A DNA stretch of 64,000 bases from Gyromitra esculenta (Eukaryota; Ascomycota; Pezizomycetes; Pezizales; Discinaceae). The notes under the pieces are model-generated. The model searched no databases, was not told the origin of the DNA, and saw only the letters and a program-made list of their open reading frames with translations. Position numbers and translations under genes: made by a program. Every line of letters begins with the position of its first letter. The stretch's first letter is position 1. The stretch is from positions 2,046,001-2,110,000 of the forward strand of contig JBCAML010000005.1 in assembly GCA_038503075.1 (NCBI GenBank), written 5' to 3'. Below, in pieces: positions 24,401 through 33,206 of the stretch.

Positions 24401-25320
24401 GTACAGGAAGTGAGAGGAGTTGTGACAAGTTTTAGGGAATCATGAAACCATGAATCGAGGTTAGGGCGAATAGGGGGGGCGGGGATTTTTAGATCTTTGA
24501 TTAGAGGCAGTAGTTTTTTCCAGTCTGTTTTAGACCAGTCTGGAGAGGGTTTCGATGTGTAAAATTTAGGAGTGGAGAGGTGAATGCTAATGGGAATGTG
24601 ATCGGAGCCAGTAGAAGAAAGATTAGCGTTCCATTTATTAATGAATGGAAGAATGTGCGAATTGCCGAAGCTGAGATCCAGTACACTCGGTCTGGAATGG
24701 GAGTCGTATGGAAATCTTGTGAATATGCCGGCTGTATTGAGGCATTTGAAAGAGGATAGGTTTGCAGACGAGTGGTATTTATCCCCTTCATTGTATTCTT
24801 GGGAGGAAATATTCCGTAAAGGATCCGTGAAGGGGTGGTGGATGTTAAAATTTCCTACTATGAGGGTAGGAATGTCGCGGTTGAAAAAATTTTTGGAAGG
24901 ATGAATAAAATGTCCACCTGAATCGGGCCTAGCGCGATTATAGATGTTCAGGATGTTGATGTTGTAGGTGGATTCGTCAAATATTGGGTTTTTGAAGGTG
25001 AGAAAGATATTAATCATATCATCTCGAAAGTAGTTTTCAACTAGAAAACTGGCTTGGTACGAGTTGGTGAAATCAATAGATATGTAAGTGCATACTCTGA
25101 TTTTTTGGTTGGGGAGAATAGAGGGGATAAGAAGATAATATCCTGGCGCTTTGAGAGGCTTGTTGTTCCAAAGGTATGGATCTTGGATAGCAACAATTGA
25201 GGGAGTGGTTTTAAAAGATGAAAATAAAGAATGAAAGATTTTAGAGCTTCTGGCGCAGTTATGCTGAACAACGCGGAAAGGAGGGAGGCGAAGCTTTTTT
25301 TGAGGGGGGTGTCTAGGCAT
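21484..25320 (-). pseudogene. LINE ORF2, endonuclease-reverse transcriptase, split by a solo LTR
   Basis: Minus-strand pieces 25320-24343 and 23928-21484 share one frame once the solo LTR is ignored: 3423 nt, 1140 residues. The N-terminal piece is an APE-like endonuclease (VVQHNCARSSKIFHSL, AIQDPYLWN, VGNFNIHHP, and a C-terminal GSDHIPISIHL motif with the catalytic His). The second piece has the reverse transcriptase: PGPDTIPYSIW, FRVIVLLETLSKILERI, DIKGGFDNV, GVPQGSPISPLLF and the catalytic FSYVDD box near 22870-22885. The C-terminus has a CPLCGDTLQNFSHAILHC zinc finger. The enzyme nicks the target and primes cDNA synthesis there. The start lies 2 nt after the ORF1 stop (TAATTATG), suggesting re-initiation. 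Apart from the insertion the frame is open, so loss of function is recent. Confidence 0.88.
23934..24342 (-). mobile_element. Solo LTR (409 bp) of a Gypsy relative inside LINE ORF2
   Basis: Flanked by the 5-bp duplication TTCAG (23929-23933 and 24343-24347). On the minus strand it begins TTTCATGG and ends CCTTGAGA, the same ends as the LTRs of the complete element at 26444-33206. It aligns to them along the whole length at an estimated 75-80%. The AAGCAACGT box that matches the primer-binding site is kept (24145-24153 on the plus strand as ACGTTGCTT). No internal sequence remains, so it arose by LTR-LTR recombination. Because the host LINE is otherwise intact, the divergence from the complete element reflects a different subfamily rather than age. 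Confidence 0.9.
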
Positions 25321-26580
25321 AATTATTCGGATGACATGGACGTATCAGCGGCTGGTGTGGCTGATTTGATACTAGATTTGTCCAGAATAGTCTTGCGAAT
25401 AGGGCATTGGAGATCGGTGGCGGTGTGGTTTCCGTTGCAGTTAATGCATACGGTTGGAGAAATGGGGCAGCAGTTGATGATAGGTTTATCATTGCCGCCT
25501 CCTGGGCATGTTGGGATAGAGCACCGATGTTCGTGCCTTGGGTGATCGTTTGAGCAGATGGGGCAGGTATGGGTTAGGGCTTTGCAGCCAGCAGTAGCAT
25601 GGCCGAAGCCCCAACATTTTTTGCATTGAGTTGTTGAAGAGGCAGACCACATAATGTTGGCCTTACGAGGTCGAGAAAAGAGTTTAATTGAAGAGCCAAT
25701 TTTCTTAGCATCATTTGCGGAGCAGGAGATGACTACCGAGGTAGTTTTCTTTGTGGCGCGGAGGGCAACATCCGTTTTGAGGAACCTTGCGCCGGTGATT
25801 TGGATGTCGGCGGCGTAGAGGATAGCTTCAGAGAGGGTAGTTGTAAGTTGGTTGGGATCATTGGGAAGTGCGAATGTGGGGATGTTATGGATGGTGACAT
25901 TGACGTCAGTAGGCGCTGTACGGATAGGATTGAATGGGTTATCTCCGATAGGACAGCATTCGTTAAGAGTTTTATGAATGGCTGAAAAATATGGGATAAA
26001 GGTGGAGGCTGGTGTAAAAGGGTTTGCAGTGAAAGTGACGGTGCCTCTATCATTGACAGTAGCTGATAGGGCGACGGAGTGACTGTTGGGAAATTGGGCG
26101 GCTCTAAGGGCTCGGCCAATGGCTACTGGGAGGGTTGCAGATAATACGGCGGCTTCAGCGAAGGGAGAGGCATTGGTACGGGAAGCGAAGAATCTTCTTT
26201 CGGCAGTGGGAAGTGGGCGGGGTGCTTTTTCCTTAGGGTCTTTTGATTCTTGGGGCTTGGAGTTGCTCTTCTGGGCCTGAGGTGCTGCAGTGGTATCTTT
26301 CGGTTGTACAGATTTAGCTGCTTCGGCAAAAGTGAGTTTTTTCCCTTTCTTGGCGAGCGGGGTAGTGGTAGAAGGTGACGTGTCAGCTGAGCGTTTCGCT
26401 TGGGTGGCAACTTTGTCGGCAAGGTTGGTGATTGCAGCTTGGATTTCATGGACAGATGTTTCGTTGGTTGCTTAGATATATGGGTATATGGTTGTCACGT
26501 TTCTTTGTTGTTCTCTATGTTTCTATGGGTTTCCTATTGCAATGAGTCATGTCTTTGTCATCGAAGGAGTCGGAACGCGG

Positions 26581-26587
26581 TATATAA
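26581..26587 (+). promoter_or_regulatory. TATA box of the 5' LTR promoter
   Basis: TATATAA within GCGGTATATAAGCG; the same box occurs in the 3' LTR at 32932-32938. It sits about 50 nt before the AAGCAACGT sequence that would form the RNA 5' end under a self-priming model. Confidence 0.6.
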
Positions 26588-26802
26588 GCGAAGGGATTCC
26601 CCCTCTTGTTGTACTTTTCCTTCTTCTTCTTTAAGCAACGTCTTCTATAGTATACTCGCTGTATCGCTCAAATACAAAACCCAAGATTACACCTCGTAAT
26701 CTTTCGCCGCCGCCGCTTTCAAGTCATCATAACTTGAACCATTGGTAGAGCCTGTAGAATCCTCGCACCTTCTCCTGCGGTTAGTTTCTCGTTCAAGTAG
26801 CA

Positions 26803-27743
26803 TGTAAGACCGGTACTTCTTACCGCACAGGAAATCTCCAAGAAGCTTTAGATAACAATCTAGACGCTATAACCTGCCCGGTTGCTATCCGCAACACAAT
26901 ACACAGGCGCAAGTCCTAACTGCTTCTTATGAACCGCTAAAAGATAACCGTAGGGTTCAAAGTAGGGATCGAGCAAAGTTCCGTGAAGAACTTCCAATAG
27001 TAAGGTTTTAATAACTAATCGCTGAAGGGCCAAGGCCTTGCTAAGCGAGATAAAAGTAATTCACAAGTAATAGAGTAAATTGCACGGAAGTAATTTTGCT
27101 AGAAACAATATAATATTGATAAGGCTCGTTCTTCGTCGCTAATGATCCGACTCAGAGTTTACATCCACTGCGAGAGTATTTATAATGCCTCCTCTCTACT
27201 ATGTTTGGGTATAGTGTGGTGTAGAGGCGCTAACTACTATGACAACATGAAACCACTTCGCCTTATCTCCATACCCGATACCCCATTGAGTTCCTTGGCC
27301 CCGATCCGCGATTCTCCGAGCAATATGCATGTCGGTAACACGGGAGTTACGTATTCGTCTTCATTGCGTTCGTCTCTTCGAGACGATCATTTCGCCTATC
27401 CGAATCGTCGCGTAGCATTGCGTTCCCTTATCTTTGTCAGTCTGTAACTCCGCCAGTTTTGGTCCGATTCGCAATCCATTTGAACCACAGCGAAGCCAGA
27501 CACTTCCCCTACATACCCTCCGGGTCCCATTCCGCCGGACGGTTTTGCTTGACGGCCTAGGGGTTACTTTTGCCCTCCGGGACAGGTCTTTTCTGTCCCC
27601 TTCTCCAAATACTATACCTACTGGAAGGATTGGAGGCAGGGTAACAGGCACCAGTCCCGATCCGGAAGGTGCTAAAGTAGGGTAACTCCAAAGATAGGGT
27701 AACTCCAGGGCCAGGAACTCCTTCAAAAGGTACAGGTATAACA
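26803..27743. mobile_element. 941-bp insertion inside the 5' LTR, probable solo LTR of another retrotransposon
   Basis: Exactly flanked by TAGCA (26798-26802 and 27744-27748), the sequence that is single in the 3' LTR. It starts TGTAAGACCGGTAC and ends GTACAGGTATAACA, which form an imperfect terminal inverted repeat (11 of 14) with canonical TG...CA ends. A TATTTATAA box occurs near 27177. Open frames of about 100-130 codons (27142-27447 on plus, 27361-27744 on minus) show no domain. A 5-bp duplication, TG/CA ends and non-coding content fit a solo LTR; a short non-autonomous LTR element is the alternative. Orientation cannot be fixed. Confidence 0.75.
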
Positions 27744-27803
27744 TAGCACTGCTTATCTCGGGGGATACCTGAGAGCTTGACGAGAATCTCGCTCCTTGAG
27801 ATT

Positions 27804-27812
27804 ACGTTGCTT
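27804..27812 (+). promoter_or_regulatory. Primer-binding site, probable self-priming type
   Basis: ACGTTGCTT lies 2 nt after the LTR end and is the exact reverse complement of AAGCAACGT in the LTR (26633-26641; also in the 3' LTR and in the diverged solo LTR). In Tf1/sushi-type elements the 5' end of the RNA folds back onto the primer-binding site and is cleaved to prime reverse transcription. A tRNA primer match was not tested. Confidence 0.65.
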
Positions 27813-27858
27813 CCTTATCTACACCCTCTATCAACACCCGCCTATTTCCGACGTCACC

Positions 27859-29106
27859 ATGAGCAACCCCGCTCCCGCCCCCTGGACCTTCCCAACCTTT
27901 GAGAATTTCCAAGCCGCCGCTAATGCCGACCTCGCCTCCGCCTACGAAGAAATCCGCTCGCACTACCAACAGCGAGTAGACAACCTCACCTACGCAGACC
28001 TGCAACTTGAGGAAGCCACTCAAGAAAGGAACAACATGACGGCCAGGTTTAATACCTGCCAATCCCAGTTGCAAGCAGCCGAAGCGGAAATCGCCCGCCT
28101 CCAAAACGCCGCACCCCCACCACCCGCACCATCACCGCCACCCCCTCCTGCTCACACTCAAGGAGGACGCTCGGATAAGATGCCTGACCCAGATAAGTTC
28201 AACGGGTCTCGCGACAAGCTCCCTGGGTTTGTACTACAACTCAGATCGAAGCTCTCGGTCAACGCCGACCGATTCTCCAACAGCAACAATATGATATTGT
28301 ATGCTATTAGCCGTCTCGAGGGAGCCGCCCTTGAACAAGTTCGTCACTCCGTCCTCCCTGACGGAACTACCACCTGGAACTCCGCCGCCGATTTGATCAC
28401 CGCTTTGGAAACCGCCTTCGGCGATCCCGACCCTCTCGGTACCGCCCGCCGCGAACTGCATCAACTCCGACAAGGAAAGCGAGATTTCTCCGCCTACCTT
28501 GCCGACTTTCAGCGCATCATGGGACGCCTCAACTACGATGAATCGGCTAAGAACGACGCTCTAGAATTCGGCATGTCGGATGAGCTGAAAGAAGCGGTGG
28601 TAACTGTCGCCGACTTCCCCACTACCTTCCCCTCCCTCTGCGCCTTCCTCCTCCGCCTGGACAATCGAATCCGAGCAAGAAGGGAGGAGAAGAAAAATGC
28701 CGCTCGTAACACCATGGGACAATTCGCCGCCCCTGCCGCTACCCCCGTCTCATTTACTCCCGCTTCCTCCTCCTTTGCCCCCGGGGGACTTGTCCCTATG
28801 GACCTTTCCTTCGGTCGTACTTCTACCTCTCGTCCTTCCCCTGAACAGCGCTATGTTCAAATCAACGGGAGGAGAAAGCTGTCTCCTGAAGAGAAATCTT
28901 GGAGACAAACCAATAATCGCTGCCTATTTTGCGCTGGGGAAGGACATATCTTTGCAAACTGCCCCTCCGCATCCAAACGCCCCGCTATGAGAGGAGCTGT
29001 CACCAATGCCGCCGCCGCCCCTCCTGCTCCTTCTGTTTTTCCGCCACCGTTGCCACCCCGCTTTCCTGCCTTCGACGCAGCAGACTCAGTTGAGTCTTTA
29101 AACTAG
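27859..29106 (+). CDS. gag: Gypsy element Gag
   Basis: 415 residues from the ATG at 27859; an upstream in-frame start at 27796 would lie in the LTR, so the internal Met (MSNPAPAPW) is preferred. The N-terminal third has a coiled-coil-like stretch (residues about 25-75) and a polyproline linker. The centre (residues about 110-280) is a retrotransposon gag capsid domain (PDKFNGSRDKLPGFVLQLR, then the DFSAYLADFQRI segment). A single zinc knuckle CLFCAGEGHIFANC (CX2CX4HX4C) lies at about 359-372. Gag forms the virus-like particle and binds the RNA. It ends TCT TTA AAC TAG, the last codons forming the frameshift heptamer for pol. Confidence 0.93.
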   Translation: MSNPAPAPWTFPTFENFQAAANADLASAYEEIRSHYQQRVDNLTYADLQLEEATQERNNMTARFNTCQSQLQAAEAEIARLQNAAPPPPAPSPPPPPAHTQGGRSDKMPDPDKFNGSRDKLPGFVLQLRSKLSVNADRFSNSNNMILYAISRLEGAALEQVRHSVLPDGTTTWNSAADLITALETAFGDPDPLGTARRELHQLRQGKRDFSAYLADFQRIMGRLNYDESAKNDALEFGMSDELKEAVVTVADFPTTFPSLCAFLLRLDNRIRARREEKKNAARNTMGQFAAPAATPVSFTPASSSFAPGGLVPMDLSFGRTSTSRPSPEQRYVQINGRRKLSPEEKSWRQTNNRCLFCAGEGHIFANCPSASKRPAMRGAVTNAAAAPPAPSVFPPPLPPRFPAFDAADSVESLN

Positions 29107-29141
29107 TTCAACCAGAGTCGCCTTGTGACCCTGCTCTGGTT
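29097..29141 (+). promoter_or_regulatory. -1 programmed ribosomal frameshift signal (gag-pol)
   Basis: Slippery heptamer TTTAAAC (29097-29103), read T TTA AAC in the gag frame and followed at once by the gag stop TAG. After a 6-nt spacer (29104-29109) comes a stem AACCAGAG (29110-29117) pairing perfectly with CTCTGGTT (29134-29141) around a 16-nt loop. The pol frame is exactly -1 relative to gag and is open from 29094. All parts of a canonical signal are present at the only place where they would work. Confidence 0.88.
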
Positions 29142-32100
29142 CATTTTTCTCCTTTGTCAGCGTTCTCTATTTCTGGGTTTTCGGTATCGGAGGTGTGTGT
29201 GGAGGATAATTTAGATGGGGAACATTTTGTAGTCTCTTGTAGCCTTTCCCATCAAAATAAAATTATAAAAACACACGCACTTCTTGACACTGGAGCCTCA
29301 GGGTTCGCTTTCATTGATGAAAACTTTGTGCGTCACCATTCCCTACCATTATCTCCTCTCAAAACCCCTCGCCAATTAGAAGTCATTGACGGCCGAACAA
29401 TTGCCTCGGGAGATATTACCAATCTTTGCCACTTGGAGCTTTCAATTCAACAACATAATGAAAAAGCTCCCTTCTTCGTCACCAAACTAGGACATTATCC
29501 CCTAGTACTCGGCATCCCATGGATGAACCTCCATGATGTTCACCTACAATTCGCCAACAAAAGCATTGAATTCAACTCTGAGTTCTGCACCACCCACTGC
29601 GCCCCCAAACAACCTATTGTCTCCGCTACTGCCATTCCACCTCCAGCTAAACTTAACGCCGCCTTTATCGGAGCCGCTAGTTTTCGCATGCTCGCTAGGA
29701 AAAAGGGTATTCAGGTCTATTCAATGTCTCTATATGAAATAAATAAAGTCCTCGATAGTAAAACCACCAAAGAGGAATGGAGACAAAGAATACCCGCTGA
29801 GTATCACAAGTACCTAGACATGTTTGACAAGGCAAAGGCCCAGGGACTCCCCCCCCGTCGCTCTTATGATCATCGTATTACCCTCCAAGAAGGTAAGGAA
29901 CCACCATTCGGCCCCCTCTACGGTATGTCACGGGATGAACTTCTAGTCCTTAAGAAGTACATCGAAGACAACCTGGAGAAGGGCTTTATCCGCGCCAGTT
30001 CATCTTCTGCCGGTTCCCCCGTCCTCTTCGCCGCGAAACCTGACGGATCTCTACGCCTCTGTGTAGACTACCGAGGCCTTAACGCCCTTACCGTCAAGGA
30101 CCGATACACCTCCCCGCTTGTTAAAGAGACACTCGACCGCCTCGCTAAAGCACAATGGTATTCCAAACTAGACCTTCGAGATGGATTTCACCAAATTCGC
30201 ATCGCAGAGGGAGAAGAATGGAAGACCGCCTTTAGAACTCGTTATGATCTCTACGAATACATGGTCATGCCATTCAGCCTCACCAATGCCCCCGGTACCT
30301 TCCAGCGCTTTGTCAATGATTCTCTCCGAGAATACTTAGACCTCTTCTGCACGGCCTATCTCGACGATATCCTTATCTATAGTGATACCCTCGCCGAACA
30401 TAAGATCCACGTCCGACAAGTCCTCGACGCCTTGAAAGCCAACAACATCCTCCTCAAACCTGAGAAGTGTGAATTCCATGTGCAGTCCATTAAATACCTC
30501 GGCTTAATCCTTACCCCCGAAGGTATCAAAATGGACGAAGACAAATTAAAAGCCGTCCGAGACTGGAATCGCCCAAAATCAATTAAAGACGTACAAGCCT
30601 TCCTTGGCTTCGCAAACTTTTACCGAAGATTTATTTTGGGATTTTCTCGCCTTGCTGCCCCCCTCACCGCCTTTACAAAGAAAGGTACTGTTTTCGAATG
30701 GACCATTGAAGCTGAATTAGCTTTCGAAGCTCTTAAAGACGCCTTCACTAAAGCCCCCGTACTCATCCACTTCGATCCCCGAAAAAAGATCTTCGTGGAA
30801 TCCGACGCATCCGACTTCGTCTCCGGTGGTGTCCTCTCCCAGCTCGATGATCAAGGCATATTACACCCTGTGGCATTCTTCTCTAAAAAACACTCACCTG
30901 CTGAATGTAATTATGAGATCTATGACAAAGAATTATTAGCCATCATCCGCTGCTTCGAAGAATGGAGACCCAAACTTGAAGGATCCGAGTTGCCTATATC
31001 CGTCATTACCGACCATAAAAACCTAGAGTATTTTATGACTACCAAGCAACTCAACAGGAGACAAGTTAGATGGGCAGAATACCTCTCACGTTTTGACTTC
31101 GTCTTTACGTATCGACCAGGAGTACAAGGGGGAAAGCCGGACGCTCTGACTCGGAGATCAGGGGATCTCCCTGAAGAAGGGGATGAAAGACTACAACACC
31201 AGCACCAAGTAGTCCTGAAGGAAAGAAATTTGGACCCTAAGCTGAGTTTGTTTTCGGGTTCTTTATCAAATGAACCCACTGAATTGGATGCCCCTCTCGA
31301 AATCTTGATAAACCAAGGATATAATGCTGACCCGTTCCTACAAAAAGTCTTACTAAAACTTAAAAACGGCGAACAACATTCCAAGGAAATCACATTGGGC
31401 GATTGCACCGAAAAGAACGGTTACCTATTCTATCGACAAAAGCTGTACATCCCCGACCACGACCCTCTCCGCGTCCTTATCCTGCAAAGATATCACGACG
31501 CCCCCTCTGCTGGCCATCCAGGACGTGAAAAGTCCTTTGAACTAATCTCTAGGCATTTTTATTGGCCTAAAATGAGAGAGTACATTGGACGATACACCCG
31601 AAATTGTTATACCTGTCGGCGAGCAAAACCCAATACCCTCGGTACCCATGGCGTCCTTAAGCCCCTTCCAATCCCTAACCGCCCCTGGGAAGAGCTATCG
31701 ATGGACTTTGTTACCGGTCTCCCTGAATCCAATGGTTTTGATGCAATAATGGTTGTAGTGGATAGATTGTCAAAAATGCGACATTTAATCCCCTGCAACA
31801 CAACCGTCAATGCTGAACAAACGGCAGAACTGTATCTTCAGAATATCTGGAAACTCCATGGACTACCATCTTATATTACGTCCGATAGGGAAACGCAGTT
31901 TACTGCCAAATTCTGGAAACACCTCTGTCTACGTCTAGATATTTCCGCTCGCATGTCAACTTCCTTTCACCCAGAAACGGACGGCCAGACCGAACGTCTC
32001 AACGCCGTTATGGAGCAATACCTTCGTTGTTATGTTTCATACCAACAGGATGACTGGGCTAAATGGTTACCAATTGCCGAATTTGCTGCTAATAATCAGG

Positions 32101-32783
32101 AATCGGCCAGTACAAAAGCTACACCCTTTTTCGCTAACTACGGTTACCATCCCCGTTTTGATACTTCGATTGTCTCTAATGACCGATCCCCGCAAACCCT
32201 CGATGCCGATCTCTTCGCCTCCAAAATGGAAGAACTTAGAGACTTTCTTCGAGCTCAGATGAGGATGGCGCAAGATATTTTTGAAACCAGCGCTAACCGG
32301 CACCGCACCCCCGCCCCCTCATTCAAAGTCAATGACCGTGTCTTCATCTCCATGAAGAACATGAGGACGACTAGGAATTCAAGAAAATTAGACTGGAAAT
32401 GGAGTGGTCCCTTCCCGGTGAAACGAATAATCTCTGCGCACGCCTATGAAATAGACTTGCCATTGTCCATGAAATACCACCCAGTGTTCCACGTTTCATT
32501 AATCAAAGCAGCTCCCACCGACCCACTCCCTGGCCAAATTATCCCACCACCTCCACCCGTCCAAGTAAACGATCACGAAGAATATCTTGTTGAGAGTATA
32601 CTGGACTCTCGCCTCTATCGTGAAAAGCTTCAGTATTTAGTCGAATGGACAGGATACGCATTGCCCACTTGGGAACCCGCGGAGTATCACGAAGAGACGG
32701 AAGCAGTAGATTCTTTCCACCAACGATATCCGGATAAACCAAGGGAAGAAGTGGTTAGTGTTCGCAGGAGCTCACGGCTATGA
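29097..32783 (+). CDS. pol: Gypsy element Pol: protease, reverse transcriptase, RNase H, integrase, chromodomain
   Basis: Open in the -1 frame from 29094 to the TGA at 32781-32783; no ATG lies near its 5' end, so it is made as a Gag-Pol fusion. Counting from 29154 (1209 residues): aspartic protease LLDTGAS with Asp45; reverse transcriptase with LCVDYRGLN, LDLRDGFHQI and the catalytic YLDD at 402-405; RNase H (VESDASDF near 549, ITDHKNLEYF); integrase zinc-binding HHCC from about 780; integrase core with Asp in MDFVTGLP (about 850), Asp in TSDRETQF and Glu in QTERLN, the last two exactly 35 residues apart; and a C-terminal chromodomain (about 1141-1195, EYLVESILDSRL, YLVEWTGY, TWEPAEYH). All catalytic residues are present. 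Confidence 0.95.
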   Translation, partial: FKLVQPESPCDPALVHFSPLSAFSISGFSVSEVCVEDNLDGEHFVVSCSLSHQNKIIKTHALLDTGASGFAFIDENFVRHHSLPLSPLKTPRQLEVIDGRTIASGDITNLCHLELSIQQHNEKAPFFVTKLGHYPLVLGIPWMNLHDVHLQFANKSIEFNSEFCTTHCAPKQPIVSATAIPPPAKLNAAFIGAASFRMLARKKGIQVYSMSLYEINKVLDSKTTKEEWRQRIPAEYHKYLDMFDKAKAQGLPPRRSYDHRITLQEGKEPPFGPLYGMSRDELLVLKKYIEDNLEKGFIRASSSSAGSPVLFAAKPDGSLRLCVDYRGLNALTVKDRYTSPLVKETLDRLAKAQWYSKLDLRDGFHQIRIAEGEEWKTAFRTRYDLYEYMVMPFSLTNAPGTFQRFVNDSLREYLDLFCTAYLDDILIYSDTLAEHKIHVRQVLDALKANNILLKPEKCEFHVQSIKYLGLILTPEGIKMDEDKLKAVRDWNRPKSIKDVQAFLGFANFYRRFILGFSRLAAPLTAFTKKGTVFEWTIEAELAFEALKDAFTKAPVLIHFDPRKKIFVESDASDFVSGGVLSQLDDQGILHPVAFFSKKHSPAECNYEIYDKELLAIIRCFEEWRPKLEGSELPISVITDHKNLEYFMTTKQLNRRQVRWAEYLSRFDFVFTYRPGVQGGKPDALTRRSGDLPEEGDERLQHQHQVVLKERNLDPKLSLFSGSLSNEPTELDAPLEILINQGYNADPFLQKVLLKLKNGEQHSKEITLGDCTEKNGYLFYRQKLYIPDHDPLRVLILQRYHDAPSAGHPGREKSFELISRHFYWPKMREYIGRYTRNCYTCRRAKPNTLGTHGVLKPLPIPNRPWEELSMDFVTGLPESNGFDAIMVVVDRLSKMRHLIPCNTTVNAEQTAELYLQNIWKLHGLPSYITSDRETQFTAKFWKHLCLRLDISARMSTSFHPETDGQTERLNAVMEQYLRCYVSYQQDDWAKWLPIAEFAANNQESASTKATPFFANYGYHPRFDTSIVSNDRSPQTLDADLFASKMEELRDFLRAQMRMAQDIFETSANRHRTPAPSFKVNDRVFISMKNMRTTRNSRKLDWKWSGPFPVKRIISAHAYEIDLPLSMKYHPVFHVSLIKAAPTDPLPGQIIPPPPPVQVNDHEEYLVESILDSRLYREKLQYLVEWTGYALPTWEPAEYHEETEAVDSFHQRYPDKPREEVVSVRRSSRL

Positions 32784-32790
32784 GGGGGGG
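32781..32790 (+). promoter_or_regulatory. Polypurine tract
   Basis: TGAGGGGGGG, 4 nt before the 3' LTR; its TGA is the pol stop codon. The G-run is the expected plus-strand primer for reverse transcription. Confidence 0.75.
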
Positions 32791-32794
32791 CTAC

Positions 32795-33206
32795 TTTCAT
32801 GGACAGATGTTTCGTTGGTTGCTTAGATATATGGGTATATGGTTGTCACGTTTCTTTGTTGTTCTCTATGTTTCTATGGGTTTCCTATTGCAATGAGTCA
32901 TGTCTTTGTCATCGAAGGAGTCGGAAAGCGGTATATAAGCGAAGGGATTCCCCCTCTTGTTGTACTTTTCCTTCTTCTTCTTTAAGCAACGTCTTCTATA
33001 GTATACTCGCTGTATCGCTCAAATACAAAACCCAAGATTACACCTCGTAATCTTTCGCCGCCGCCGCTTTCAAGTCATCATAACTTGAACCATTGGTAGA
33101 GCCTGTAGAATCCTCGCACCTTCTCCTGCGGTTAGTTTCTCGTTCAAGTAGCACTGCTTATCTCGGGGGATACCTGAGAGCTTGACGAGAATCTCGCTCC
33201 TTGAGA
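32795..33206 (+). repeat. 3' LTR of the Gypsy element
   Basis: 412 bp, uninterrupted, from TTTCATGG to CCTTGAGA, followed by the TTGGA duplication and LINE ORF1 sequence. One base differs from the pieces of the 5' LTR. A TATATAA box is at 32932-32938. Confidence 0.95.

Larger units (their letters stand above)
26444..27801 (+). repeat. 5' LTR of the Gypsy element, interrupted
   Basis: Runs 26444-26802 and 27749-27801; the two pieces add to 412 bp and match the 3' LTR except one base (CGGAACGCGG against CGGAAAGCGG). It is split by a 941-bp element with TAGCA duplication. A TATA box lies at 26581-26587 and the AAGCAACGT box at 26633-26641. The short terminal inverted repeat is imperfect (TTTCATGG against TCTCAAGG). 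Confidence 0.93.
26444..33206 (+). mobile_element. Complete Gypsy (Ty3-type) chromovirus retrotransposon inserted in LINE ORF1
   Basis: Flanked by TTGGA (26439-26443 and 33207-33211). It has 412-bp LTRs with unusual ends (TTTCATGG...CCTTGAGA), a primer-binding site 2 nt after the 5' LTR, gag (27859-29106), pol reached by -1 frameshifting (to 32783), a polypurine tract overlapping the pol stop codon, and the 3' LTR. Without the 946 bp of nested DNA in its 5' LTR it is 5.8 kb. The integrase ends in a chromodomain, placing it among chromoviruses, which in fungi often target heterochromatin. LTRs differ at a single position by eye and both ORFs are open, so insertion is recent. Confidence 0.95.

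Noticed and set aside
26450..26802. LTR boundaries at TGGACA...GTAGCA with canonical TG...CA ends
   Set aside because: The homology between the two LTRs continues past GTAGCA once the 941-bp insert is removed. The duplications TTGGA and TTCAG of two independent insertions both place the ends at TTTCATGG and CCTTGAGA.
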